Source: Erysipelotrichales bacterium
GTDB lineage: Bacteria > Bacillota_I > Bacilli_A > RF39 > UBA660
Assembly: GCA_022508565.1 (NCBI GenBank)
Contig: JAFLUY010000006.1
Location: 1 to 45,148, forward strand
Direction of reading: 5' to 3'
Length of the DNA: 45,148 nucleotides
The translations under genes were made by a program, and so were the position numbers. The notes under the pieces were generated by a model that saw only the letters and a program-made list of their open reading frames with translations, made no database searches and was not told the origin of the DNA. How positions within the stretch are numbered: the stretch's first letter is position 1; the number at the start of each line of letters is the position of its first letter. This document shows positions 38,536 through 45,148 of this stretch, in pieces.

Positions 38536-38591
38536 AAAATCACCAAATTTATTATAACACGTATATTATTTAATGTCTTTTATTTAAACAA

Positions 38592-38620
38592 TTGACTTTA
38601 AATAATAACTGTTATAAAAT
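38592..38620 (+). promoter_or_regulatory. Sigma-A promoter of serS
   Basis: TTGACT (38592-38597), 17-bp spacer, TAAAAT (38615-38620); transcription start near 38627. Confidence 0.75.
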
Positions 38621-38626
38621 AATCTT

Positions 38627-38825
38627 GTAAAGCGATGATATAGGACTAGTAATAATTAATAGTTTATTGTAGAGAAATCACGGTTGGTGAAAGTGATTAA
38701 ACTATATTTATGAATCTACCTATTAGTGTTGTTAATAGCAACCGGAGAGTATCCGTTATTATAATTAAGTGAATAAAGGGATGGTACCGTGCAGTTTGCA
38801 CTCCTAAGTATCATTCCTTTTTGTT
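38627..38825 (+). promoter_or_regulatory. T-box leader (serine) controlling serS
   Basis: A full-length stem I is visible: AG bulge region AGAGA, AATCAC (38676-38681) paired with GTGATT (38693-38698) around the conserved distal loop GGTTGGTGAAA, and a probable specifier TCT (38715-38717, Ser) in GAATCTACC. The T-box core is AAAGGGATGGTACCGTGC (38775-38792). Antiterminator: GTGCA/TGCAC helix (38789-38801) plus AGG with CCT. Terminator: 38775-38787 with 38808-38820 (13 bp with G-U pairs), then T run. Confidence 0.9.
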
Positions 38826-38849
38826 TTAAAAAGAAAGAAGGGATAATTC

Positions 38850-38924
38850 GTGAATAGAGAATTTATAATAGGTAATAAAAAAGTTTATAAATATGAAAAT
38901 TGGTGGAGTTATGTCTCCTGCTAA
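38850..38924 (+). CDS. Possible 24-residue leader peptide between T-box and serS
   Basis: A GTG-initiated frame of 24 codons with AAGAAGGG 9 bases upstream encodes a polar peptide ending KYENWWSYVSC. It ends inside a small hairpin (CTCCTGC-TAAT-GCAGAG, 38915-38931). It contains two Ser codons near its end. It fills the otherwise unexplained 150-nt gap between the T-box terminator and serS. It may equally be a decayed fragment or chance. Confidence 0.3.
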   Translation: MNREFIIGNKKVYKYENWWSYVSC

Positions 38925-38977
38925 TGCAGAGTAAACTATAATAAAACATTAATTTAAAAATATAGGAGGAAAAATAT

Positions 38978-40261
38978 ATGATAGATATTAATTTAATTAG
39001 AGAAAATGTAGATTTAGTAAAAGAAAATATTAAGAAGAAATGTCAAGATGAAAAATTGCCTTTAGTAGATGAAATATATGAACTTGATAAAGAATATCGG
39101 GATGTAAAATTAAGTATGGATACTAAAAGAGCTGAAAAAAATAAATTAAGTGCTGAAATCGGATCGTTAATGCGCGATAAAAAAATTGATGAAGCAAATA
39201 AAGTTAAGGAAACTGTTTCTCTTATGGGTGAAGAAATTGACGAATTAACTAAAAGGGAAGAAGAACTATCTAAAATAATAAAAGAAAAGATGATGGTAAT
39301 TCCAAATATTATTGCTGATACAGTTCCAATTGGTAAAGATGACTCTGAAAATGTAGAAGTTGAAAAATTTGGTGAACCAATTGTTCCAGATTTTGAAATT
39401 CCATATCATGCGGATATTTTAGAAGCATTAGATGGATTAGATAAAGAGGCGAGTGGAAGAACTAGTGGCAATGGTTTTTATTATTTAATAGGTGATATTG
39501 CTAGACTTTCAAGTGCAATGTTATCTTATGCTAGAGATTTTATGATTGATAAAGGGTTCACTTATTGCATTCCACCATTCATGATTCGTTCTGATGTTGT
39601 AACCGGAGTTATGAGTTTTGCAGAGATGGATGCAATGATGTATAAAATTGAAGGCGAAGACTTATATTTAATTGGTACTTCTGAACATTCAATGATTGGC
39701 AAGTTTAAAGATCAAATTATTAAAGATGATGTATTACCTATAACTATGACATCATATTCTCCATGTTTTAGAAAAGAAGTTGGAGCTCATGGTCTTGAAG
39801 AAAGAGGAATATATCGCGTTCATCAATTTGAAAAACAAGAGATGATTGTTATATGTGAGCCAGAAGAAAGTGAAGTTTGGTATGAAAAAATGTGGAAATT
39901 TACAGTTGAACTATTTAGAAGTTTAGATATACCAGTACGCCAATTAGAATGTTGCTCTGGAGATTTAGCTGATTTAAAATATAAATCGTGTGATATTGAA
40001 GCATGGAGTCCAAGACAACAAAAATACTTTGAAGTTGGTTCATGTTCTAATTTAACTGATGCTCAAGCAAGACGTTTAGGAATACGTAAAAAAGGTGAGA
40101 ATGGAAATTACTATCTTCATACTTTAAATAATACAGTGCTTGCATCAACTCGTGCATTAATTGCATTAATTGAAAACAATTATAATGAAGATGGAAGTAT
40201 AAATATTCCAGTTGCTTTAAGACCTTATATGGGTGGAAAAGAAAAAATTGAAGTTAAATAA
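38978..40261 (+). CDS. serS: Seryl-tRNA synthetase
   Basis: This class II synthetase of 427 residues charges tRNA-Ser (and tRNA-Sec where present). The N-terminal ~100 residues form the long coiled-coil arm that grips tRNA-Ser (heptad-like Lys/Glu-rich helices, IDLNLIRENVD-type start). The catalytic domain has TSEHSMIGKFKDQII (near 236), motif 2 PCFRKEVGAHGLEERGIYRVHQF, and motif 3 near the end (LNNTVLASTRALIALIE). RPYMGGKEKI closes the protein. Ribosome binding site TAGGAGG. It is followed by two genes in the same direction without a terminator between them, so they are probably also under the serine T-box. Confidence 0.97.
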   Translation: MIDINLIRENVDLVKENIKKKCQDEKLPLVDEIYELDKEYRDVKLSMDTKRAEKNKLSAEIGSLMRDKKIDEANKVKETVSLMGEEIDELTKREEELSKIIKEKMMVIPNIIADTVPIGKDDSENVEVEKFGEPIVPDFEIPYHADILEALDGLDKEASGRTSGNGFYYLIGDIARLSSAMLSYARDFMIDKGFTYCIPPFMIRSDVVTGVMSFAEMDAMMYKIEGEDLYLIGTSEHSMIGKFKDQIIKDDVLPITMTSYSPCFRKEVGAHGLEERGIYRVHQFEKQEMIVICEPEESEVWYEKMWKFTVELFRSLDIPVRQLECCSGDLADLKYKSCDIEAWSPRQQKYFEVGSCSNLTDAQARRLGIRKKGENGNYYLHTLNNTVLASTRALIALIENNYNEDGSINIPVALRPYMGGKEKIEVK

Positions 40262-40287
40262 TTGCTTTAGAAATAAGGTGATAATCT

Positions 40288-40752
40288 ATGGTAGAAACAC
40301 ATGAAGAATTACAATTCTTAGCTCAAGAAGAAGTTGAAGAATTTAAACCTATTTTAACTGAATTTTTAGATAAAAATTATGGAAAACCTTATACTTTAGA
40401 ATATCGTATAAAAAGCCCAGAAAAAATAAGATTAAAACAAGAGTTATTTTCTAAAATGAAGGGTATTGATTTTCCATTATGGGCACTCCCAGATATTATT
40501 GGCTATAGAATTGGTGTAGAAAGTGAAGAAGAGGTTGAAGTTTTAAATCAACTTATAAAAATGGAATATGAACCTATAAGAATAATGGATTATTTTAATA
40601 ATCCAAAAGAAAGTGGATTTAGAGCTTATCTTCAACAATTTGATAATGCTCGTGTAAATACTGAAATTCAAATTATGACATTTGATATGATAAAATGGAC
40701 AAATGCAACTCATCAAGATTATGATGATAAAAAATATGTTTCTTTAAAATGA
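40288..40752 (+). CDS. RelA/SpoT-fold protein resembling small alarmone synthetases, active site altered
   Basis: A protein of 154 residues. Blocks of the RelA/SpoT nucleotidyltransferase domain appear in order: YRIKSPEKI (residues 39-47; synthetase RxKSxxSI), LPDIIGYRIGV (67-77; Asp69 at the Mg ligand position), KESGFRAYL (107-115; usual GYRSxH) and NTEIQIMT (124-131; Glu126, usual EIQIRT), then a W and H as in the family. Tyr and His of the substrate loop are Phe111 and Leu115 and the Arg of EIQIRT is Met, so pppGpp synthesis may be changed or lost. It lies 26 bp behind serS, with AAGGTGAT. It is shorter than RelP/RelQ (about 210). Confidence 0.7.
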   Translation: MVETHEELQFLAQEEVEEFKPILTEFLDKNYGKPYTLEYRIKSPEKIRLKQELFSKMKGIDFPLWALPDIIGYRIGVESEEEVEVLNQLIKMEYEPIRIMDYFNNPKESGFRAYLQQFDNARVNTEIQIMTFDMIKWTNATHQDYDDKKYVSLK

Positions 40753-40774
40753 AAGCACAAACCAGGGAGGAAAA

Positions 40775-41413
40775 ATGGATTATATTAATTTAATTAAACA
40801 ATTAGCATATTATGATTTACAAGATAAAGCTAATAAAGAAGATTTAATGGTAGCTATTAATAATTTTGATGATGCAGCTAATACATTAAAATTAGATAAT
40901 AATTTGTACTACGCGATAAAGAAGTTTTTGGTTCATATGTCTAATAAATATATTGGTAGTGCAGAAAAAATATCTGAATCATCTAGATCTATTTATAATT
41001 TAGATGATTTAATTGTTAGATTACAAATACCTTGTATAAGTTTTATTGGTAAAAATTTAAGTGATACAAGAGTTTATCAAACAGCAAATGAATTATATGA
41101 TGATTTTAGAGTGTTTCTTGTAGGTGAAGATAAATTCCCAAATGTTAGACAGAGAACCATTCAAGCATACATTTGTGAACTTTCTAAAATGATTAAAGAA
41201 GAAATGGATTTAATTGAATTTCCAGATGATGTTGCTATAAGGCAATTTAAAGAATTATTAAGGTTAATAATTACATCATTTGATAATATAAGAGTTGATT
41301 TGCATATAATTGGTAATTTATATTTTAGAAATAATATATATGTTAAAGAACAATTAAGCAAATACTTGCTTTTATATCCAAAACCTGGTAGTCCATATGA
41401 AATAGTACGTTAA
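40775..41413 (+). CDS. Hypothetical helical protein behind the RelA/SpoT-like gene
   Basis: The product has 212 residues and is probably all alpha-helical and soluble. No motif is recognised. Segments such as DDLIVRLQIPCISFIGKNL and YLLLYPKPGSP are the only less polar stretches. Strong ribosome binding site AGGGAGG, 22 bp after the previous stop, so it is in the serS operon, which ends at the terminator overlapping its stop codon. A function together with the RelA/SpoT-fold protein is possible. Confidence 0.68.
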   Translation: MDYINLIKQLAYYDLQDKANKEDLMVAINNFDDAANTLKLDNNLYYAIKKFLVHMSNKYIGSAEKISESSRSIYNLDDLIVRLQIPCISFIGKNLSDTRVYQTANELYDDFRVFLVGEDKFPNVRQRTIQAYICELSKMIKEEMDLIEFPDDVAIRQFKELLRLIITSFDNIRVDLHIIGNLYFRNNIYVKEQLSKYLLLYPKPGSPYEIVR

Positions 41414-41428
41414 AAAACGTACTATTTT
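41400..41428 (+). terminator. Terminator of the serS operon
   Basis: A perfect 12-bp stem (41400-41411 with 41416-41427) around AAAA; T run is short (four). Confidence 0.75.
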
Positions 41429-41496
41429 ACATTTTGTTTGACAATTATAATTTATTCTAAAATGAAATTAATGTATAATGGAAGTAAGGTGATAAT

Positions 41497-43719
41497 ATGG
41501 CAAAACGTAAGAGAAAAAAACAAAGTAATTCAACTGGATTTAAGTTTTCTGTAGAGATAACTGGCCTTATTTTAATTTTAGTTGGTATTATCGGTTTGGG
41601 TGTATTTGGATCAGTCGGTAATATTATTAAAGAATTTGCTATATTTTTATTTGGAGCATATTACAATGTTTTAATTGTATTGGTCTTAGTACTAGGTGCT
41701 TATATGTTAATAAAAAGAAGTTTACCTAACTTTTTTAATTCTCGTTTAATGGGTTTATATTTATTAGTAATTTCTTTTTTAACATTTGCACATATGAATC
41801 ATATTGAACCAGGAATCAAGTTTGGAGCTGCTATTAATAATTCGACAGAAGTTTATTTAGCTGTAATAGGTGAAAAGTATGTTAACTTAAGCCAAACTGG
41901 TGGTGGAATTGTAGGATTAGTATCATCTTGGGCTTTAGTTTCATTACTAGATAAAGTAGGTACTTATATTATTTTAGTTGTTTTATCAATATTTGGAATA
42001 GTAATGATGTTTAATGTTTCATTCTTTGACCTTGTAGATAAAATAGTAGATATGTGGAAAAACAGAGAAAGACCTGAGAAAAAGGAAAAGAAAGAAAAGA
42101 ATAAGAAAACAATGTATGATCAAGATGATGAGGATGAAGCAAATGACATATTAATTAATTCGGTTCAAGATATTAAAAATGAAATAAAAGAGGAGAAAAC
42201 AAAAGTAGAAGTTTCATCTCCTGTTCAGGAAGTTCCTCTAATTACAGTAAATTCAAATTATCGTTTGCCAAGATTAGACGAGGTTTTAGATCCAATTAAG
42301 AAAAACAAAAAACAAAACAGTGAAGACTTTATTAAACAAACAAGCATTGCTTTACAAAATGTTTTAGCAGATTTCCAAATAACTGGTAAAGTTGTAGCAG
42401 TTCATGAAGGACCAACAGTTACCCAATTTGAAGTAGCTATAAAAAATGGTACTAAGGTTAGTAAAATTACTAGTATATCTAAAGAAATTGCTCTATCTTT
42501 AGCAGCTAAAGATGTTCGTATTGAAGCTCCAATTCCTGGTAAAACTACAGTTGGAATAGAAATCCCTAATAAAGTTACTTTTGGAGTTCAAGTTCGTGAA
42601 ATCTTAGAAGCTAGACAAAAAGATATGGCAAATATGAAAATACCAGTTACTTTGGGAAAAGATATTAATGGTAATACTTGTATATGTGATTTATCAAAAA
42701 CTCCACATTTACTAGTTGCTGGTTCTACTGGTTCAGGTAAATCAGTATGTATAAATTCATTTATTAATAGTATTTTAATTAATAAAAGACCGGATGAAGT
42801 AAAACTATTATTAGTTGACCCTAAAAAGGTTGAACTTTCAAATTATAATGGTATACCACATTTGTTATGTCCAGTTGTATCAGATCCAAAAAAAGCAAGT
42901 ATTGCATTACAAAATATCGTTAAAGAAATGGAAAAAAGATATGACATGTTTGCTGATGAAAAAGTAAAAAATATAAGTGGATATAATGAAAAAATGGCAT
43001 TGCTTAAGAAAAAGAATCCTGATGATAATACAATTCAATTAATGAGTTATATAGTTGTTATTATTGATGAGTTGGCTGATTTAATGTTAGTTGCATCAAA
43101 AGAAGTAGAAGATTCAATTATGCGTATTACTCAAATGGCAAGAGCTGCTGGAATTCACTTGATTGTTGCAACACAAAGACCATCAACAGATGTTATTACT
43201 GGTGTAGTTAAAGCAAACATTCCATCACGTATATCATTTGCAGTTGCTAGTCAAATAGATTCAAGAACTATCCTTGATATGGGTGGAGCAGAAAAACTTT
43301 TAGGTAAAGGTGATATGTTATATAAACCAATGGGAGAAAATACTCCACTACGTATTCAAGGTAACTTTATAAGTGATGAAGAAATTGAAAGAGTTATCGC
43401 ATATGTTTCTAAAGAACAAGCAGCATCTTATGATGAATCTATAACACAAGTAAGCGATTCATCTATTTCATCTAGTAATGTTGGTGGAGAAAGAGATACA
43501 GATGAAGATGATCCTCTATATAATGAAATAGTTGACTTTGCAATAGAAACGAGAAAAGTATCAGCATCTTTATTACAAAGAAGATTCAGACTTGGTTATA
43601 ACCGTGCTGCAAGAATTGTTGATATCTTAGAAGAAAGAGGTATAATTGGACCAGCTAATGGATCTAAACCAAGAGAAGTATTAATTGGAAAAGATGGAAT
43701 TCCTTTACAAGATGAATAA
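41497..43719 (+). CDS. DNA translocase FtsK/SpoIIIE
   Basis: A 740-residue protein. Four membrane helices lie in residues 10-175, then a charged linker (about 185-260), then the RecA-like motor: Walker A LLVAGSTGSGKSVCINS (near 410), LLVDPKKVELSNYNGIPHLL, Walker B VVIIDELADLML (near 525) and ATQRPSTDVITG. The last ~65 residues (SLLQRRFRLGYNRAARIVDIL) are the gamma winged-helix that reads KOPS/SRS sequences and sets direction. It pumps chromosomal DNA through the closing septum, into the forespore during sporulation. A -10 TATAAT lies at 41474-41479; TTGACA at 41438 is too far away. AAGGTGATA precedes the ATG. Confidence 0.95.
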   Translation: MAKRKRKKQSNSTGFKFSVEITGLILILVGIIGLGVFGSVGNIIKEFAIFLFGAYYNVLIVLVLVLGAYMLIKRSLPNFFNSRLMGLYLLVISFLTFAHMNHIEPGIKFGAAINNSTEVYLAVIGEKYVNLSQTGGGIVGLVSSWALVSLLDKVGTYIILVVLSIFGIVMMFNVSFFDLVDKIVDMWKNRERPEKKEKKEKNKKTMYDQDDEDEANDILINSVQDIKNEIKEEKTKVEVSSPVQEVPLITVNSNYRLPRLDEVLDPIKKNKKQNSEDFIKQTSIALQNVLADFQITGKVVAVHEGPTVTQFEVAIKNGTKVSKITSISKEIALSLAAKDVRIEAPIPGKTTVGIEIPNKVTFGVQVREILEARQKDMANMKIPVTLGKDINGNTCICDLSKTPHLLVAGSTGSGKSVCINSFINSILINKRPDEVKLLLVDPKKVELSNYNGIPHLLCPVVSDPKKASIALQNIVKEMEKRYDMFADEKVKNISGYNEKMALLKKKNPDDNTIQLMSYIVVIIDELADLMLVASKEVEDSIMRITQMARAAGIHLIVATQRPSTDVITGVVKANIPSRISFAVASQIDSRTILDMGGAEKLLGKGDMLYKPMGENTPLRIQGNFISDEEIERVIAYVSKEQAASYDESITQVSDSSISSSNVGGERDTDEDDPLYNEIVDFAIETRKVSASLLQRRFRLGYNRAARIVDILEERGIIGPANGSKPREVLIGKDGIPLQDE

Positions 43720-43805
43720 AAGTGCTTAAGCTCTTTTTTCTTTACATAAATTTTAAAGAGTAAGTAAATAATGCGTAAGTCGGCGACAAGATCATTTACT
43801 CAAAA

Positions 43806-43834
43806 TTGACAAAAAATACGTAAAATGCTATAAT
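43806..43834 (+). promoter_or_regulatory. Consensus sigma-A promoter
   Basis: Perfect TTGACA (43806-43811), 17-bp spacer, perfect TATAAT (43829-43834), 33 bp before the next start codon. Confidence 0.85.
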
Positions 43835-43867
43835 TTATTTGTGTTTAAGGAATGAGGGGGAATAAAA

Positions 43868-44287
43868 ATGAAAGGATTTATTCTTGATTACATAAATGAA
43901 AATGAATACAAGAAGCTTGAACGTGCATTAAAAAAATATAATATGTTAGCGTTTAAAAAGTTAAACTTCGAGTATTACCCATCTTTAAGAAGTGGTGAAT
44001 TCTTAGGTGAATTAATGAGTAGTGATAAGAAAAATAATACTGAAACTTATGAATTAAAGTTACCTAGTGATCATTTATTTACTCAAGTTCATGGTGAAGT
44101 TAAGCTAAGATATATTGTTTATAAAGAACAAAATATTGTAATGCTTGATACAATATTACCAACAGATATTTTACTTGAAGGTCATGTTGCTGAACTTACA
44201 ACTTATAAAGGTGTAATGATTTCAAAAGCAAATGCTGATAAAGATAAATTTATGATTAATCTATTTTCAGCAATGGATAATAAGTAA
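43868..44287 (+). CDS. Hypothetical soluble protein
   Basis: The product has 139 residues. A helical N-terminus (NENEYKKLERALKKYNMLAF) is followed by a beta-rich part (YELKLPSDHLFTQVHGEVKLRYIVYKEQNIVMLDTILP) [residues about 61-98], then a helix-strand end. I do not recognise it; the shape could be a small ligand- or RNA-binding domain. It has a consensus promoter, a GAGGGGG ribosome binding site and its own terminator, so it is expressed alone and probably well. Confidence 0.7.
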   Translation: MKGFILDYINENEYKKLERALKKYNMLAFKKLNFEYYPSLRSGEFLGELMSSDKKNNTETYELKLPSDHLFTQVHGEVKLRYIVYKEQNIVMLDTILPTDILLEGHVAELTTYKGVMISKANADKDKFMINLFSAMDNK

Positions 44288-44294
44288 AAATAAT

Positions 44295-44318
44295 AAAGCA
44301 GAAATATCTGCTTTTTTT
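44295..44318 (+). terminator. Rho-independent terminator
   Basis: AAAGCAGA (44295-44302) pairs with TCTGCTTT (44307-44314) around AATA, T run to 44318. Confidence 0.88.
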
Positions 44319-44327
44319 AGTGCAAAC

Positions 44328-44356
44328 TTTACAAAAATCAATGTTTTTGTTAAAAT
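44328..44356 (+). promoter_or_regulatory. Sigma-A promoter of the last two genes
   Basis: TTTACA (44328-44333), 17-bp spacer, TAAAAT (44351-44356). Confidence 0.65.
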
Positions 44357-44390
44357 ACATACCAATCAAATTTATTGAGGAGATATATTT

Positions 44391-44588
44391 ATGAAATATA
44401 CTTATAAAAAGATAAGAAAAGTAAAGTATAATAATAAATTATTTCAAATATTTATTAGGGATGATAATAAACTTACATTCTTAAAAATAAATAATGATAA
44501 TGAAGAACTAAGTTATGAATATCCAACTGCTCAAGAATTTTTGCATTTAAATAGTTTATTTAACATAACTAATGGTATAAAATTTTAA
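44391..44588 (+). CDS. Small hypothetical protein
   Basis: The product has 65 residues: a basic start (YTYKKIRKVKYNNK) followed by two to three beta strands and a short helix. It looks like a compact beta-hairpin protein and has no metal or enzyme motif. A promoter at 44328-44356 and a good TGAGGAGAT ribosome binding site support it as a real gene. It is followed after 35 bp by another unknown gene in the same direction. Confidence 0.6.
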   Translation: MKYTYKKIRKVKYNNKLFQIFIRDDNKLTFLKINNDNEELSYEYPTAQEFLHLNSLFNITNGIKF

Positions 44589-44623
44589 ATAGAATAAAAG
44601 ATTGATAAAAAGGGGAGTTTTAT

Positions 44624-45127
44624 ATGAAGATTATAAGAAATGGTTCATTTTATGTACAAGCTAGAGATTTAATATTTATTCATTATTCTTTAGGTATATT
44701 ACCGACATCATTAAAAAGTAAATTTTTTGGTAAGAAAAAAGATAAAATCGATGAATATGATGAATATGACTTTATTAAAATTCAAGATAAAGAAGAAATT
44801 GGATTTCTACGAAGACAAAATTATATTCTAGACTACAATTATTATAACATTTTATCAACAGAAACTATTACTGAAATGGCATGTGAACAAGCTGAAAAGA
44901 CTCAAATACATGCTGACTATATTAATGAAGTTATTGATAAATTTGGCATGAATGATTTTGTACTGGGTGATGCTTTTCATACATATAAAATGCTTAGTTA
45001 TCAATTACTAGATTTTGAAACACTTCTAGCAGTAAAATGTGGAGAAATGCCAATTAATTTAGCAGAAGATAATTCCCATCAATTTATTAAAACTAGAGTA
45101 GCTAAGATGTTACAAAAAGTAATATAA
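44624..45127 (+). CDS. Hypothetical protein
   Basis: A soluble protein of 167 residues with mixed content: a possible beta segment at the N-terminus (IIRNGSFYVQARDLIFIHY), a basic loop (KFFGKKKDK), then helices (TETITEMACEQAEKTQIHAD, and a C-terminal LLDFETLLAVKCGEMP region). Not recognised. AAAAGGGGAG precedes the ATG. The frame is complete, ending 21 bp before the window edge; no terminator is visible in those bases. Confidence 0.68.
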   Translation: MKIIRNGSFYVQARDLIFIHYSLGILPTSLKSKFFGKKKDKIDEYDEYDFIKIQDKEEIGFLRRQNYILDYNYYNILSTETITEMACEQAEKTQIHADYINEVIDKFGMNDFVLGDAFHTYKMLSYQLLDFETLLAVKCGEMPINLAEDNSHQFIKTRVAKMLQKVI

Positions 45128-45148
45128 AAAAAGAACTTCAACTTTGAA

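Noticed and set aside
38540-38590. A tRNA or other structured RNA in the 38.5-39.0 kb gene-free stretch
   Set aside because: All strong structure from 38627 on is explained by the T-box; the bases before it are the methyltransferase leader and the serS promoter.
43720-43805. Possible terminator or structured RNA after ftsK/spoIIIE
   Set aside because: GCTTAAGC before a T run lacks room for a loop, and GAGTAA/TTACTC at about 43757-43800 is only 6 bp with no T run; not strong enough to call.

Overview
The window looks like a chromosomal segment from an uncultured, endospore-forming, low-GC Gram-positive bacterium of the Bacilli (RF39/Erysipelotrichia-like gut lineages are my best guess, not proven). 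Reasons: very AT-rich DNA, AGGTGAT/AAGGAGG-type ribosome binding sites, consensus sigma-A promoters, T-box leaders, the ftsA-ftsZ / spoIIGA-sigE order known from Bacillus, a CotY/CotZ spore coat homologue, and wall genes (MurT-like, RodA/FtsW, LCP). I saw no transposase, integrase, CRISPR array, tRNA or rRNA gene.

Layout. 1-6.7 kb: end of a BspA-like leucine-rich-repeat protein, a zinc-ribbon membrane protein, tyrS behind an unusually short T-box leader, two unknown helical genes, a membrane-anchored PTS IIB-like protein without its cysteine, an RDD protein with yidD, and a CotY/CotZ homologue. 6.7-10.8 kb: small membrane protein, unknown gene, LemA-like gene, a divergent MurT/GatD pair whose GatD lacks its catalytic Cys and His, and a kinase-like protein. 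10.9-17 kb: core block ftsA, ftsZ, spoIIGA, sigE, an LCP ligase, rpsP, khpA. 17-19.2 kb: surface proteins including an Ig-repeat transglutaminase-like protein. 19.2-24.5 kb: acpS, then a five-gene operon fkbH-ACP-VOC-MBOAT-SGNH that mirrors the logic of the dlt operon. 24.5-29.3 kb: tmcAL, an NDT-fold protein, rodA/ftsW, a Tyr-rich small protein, a metallophosphatase and a CPBP protease. 29.4-34.3 kb: a reduced Tad/Flp-like operon (two CpaB-like, TadA/CpaF with a Gln-rich tail, TadB, TadC). 34.3-34.7 kb: a 25-residue hydrophobic peptide gene with a sequestered Shine-Dalgarno and a convergent small RNA unit. 34.7-37.7 kb: sufC, a half-length sufB/D, sufS, sufU. 37.7-45.1 kb: methyltransferase, T-box serS with a RelA/SpoT-like gene, ftsK/spoIIIE, and unknown genes.

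Best candidates for something undescribed: (i) the fkbH-ACP-VOC-MBOAT-SGNH operon, read as a surface-acylation pathway in which FkbH loads a glyceryl-type unit on the carrier protein, the MBOAT passes it across the membrane and the SGNH protein transfers it to an exported polymer; AcpS, which would activate the carrier, is divergently encoded next door. (ii) The 34.35-34.67 kb locus, which has the organisation of a type I toxin-antitoxin (10-bp pairing between 5' UTR and ribosome binding site, opposite-strand RNA with its own promoter and terminator, hydrophobic peptide ending in lysines). (iii) The glutaminase-dead GatD-like subunit with a divergent MurT.

All function calls rest on reading motifs by eye; no database search was run. 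Start codons were chosen by the nearest good ribosome binding site, so several CDS begin downstream of the longest open frame.
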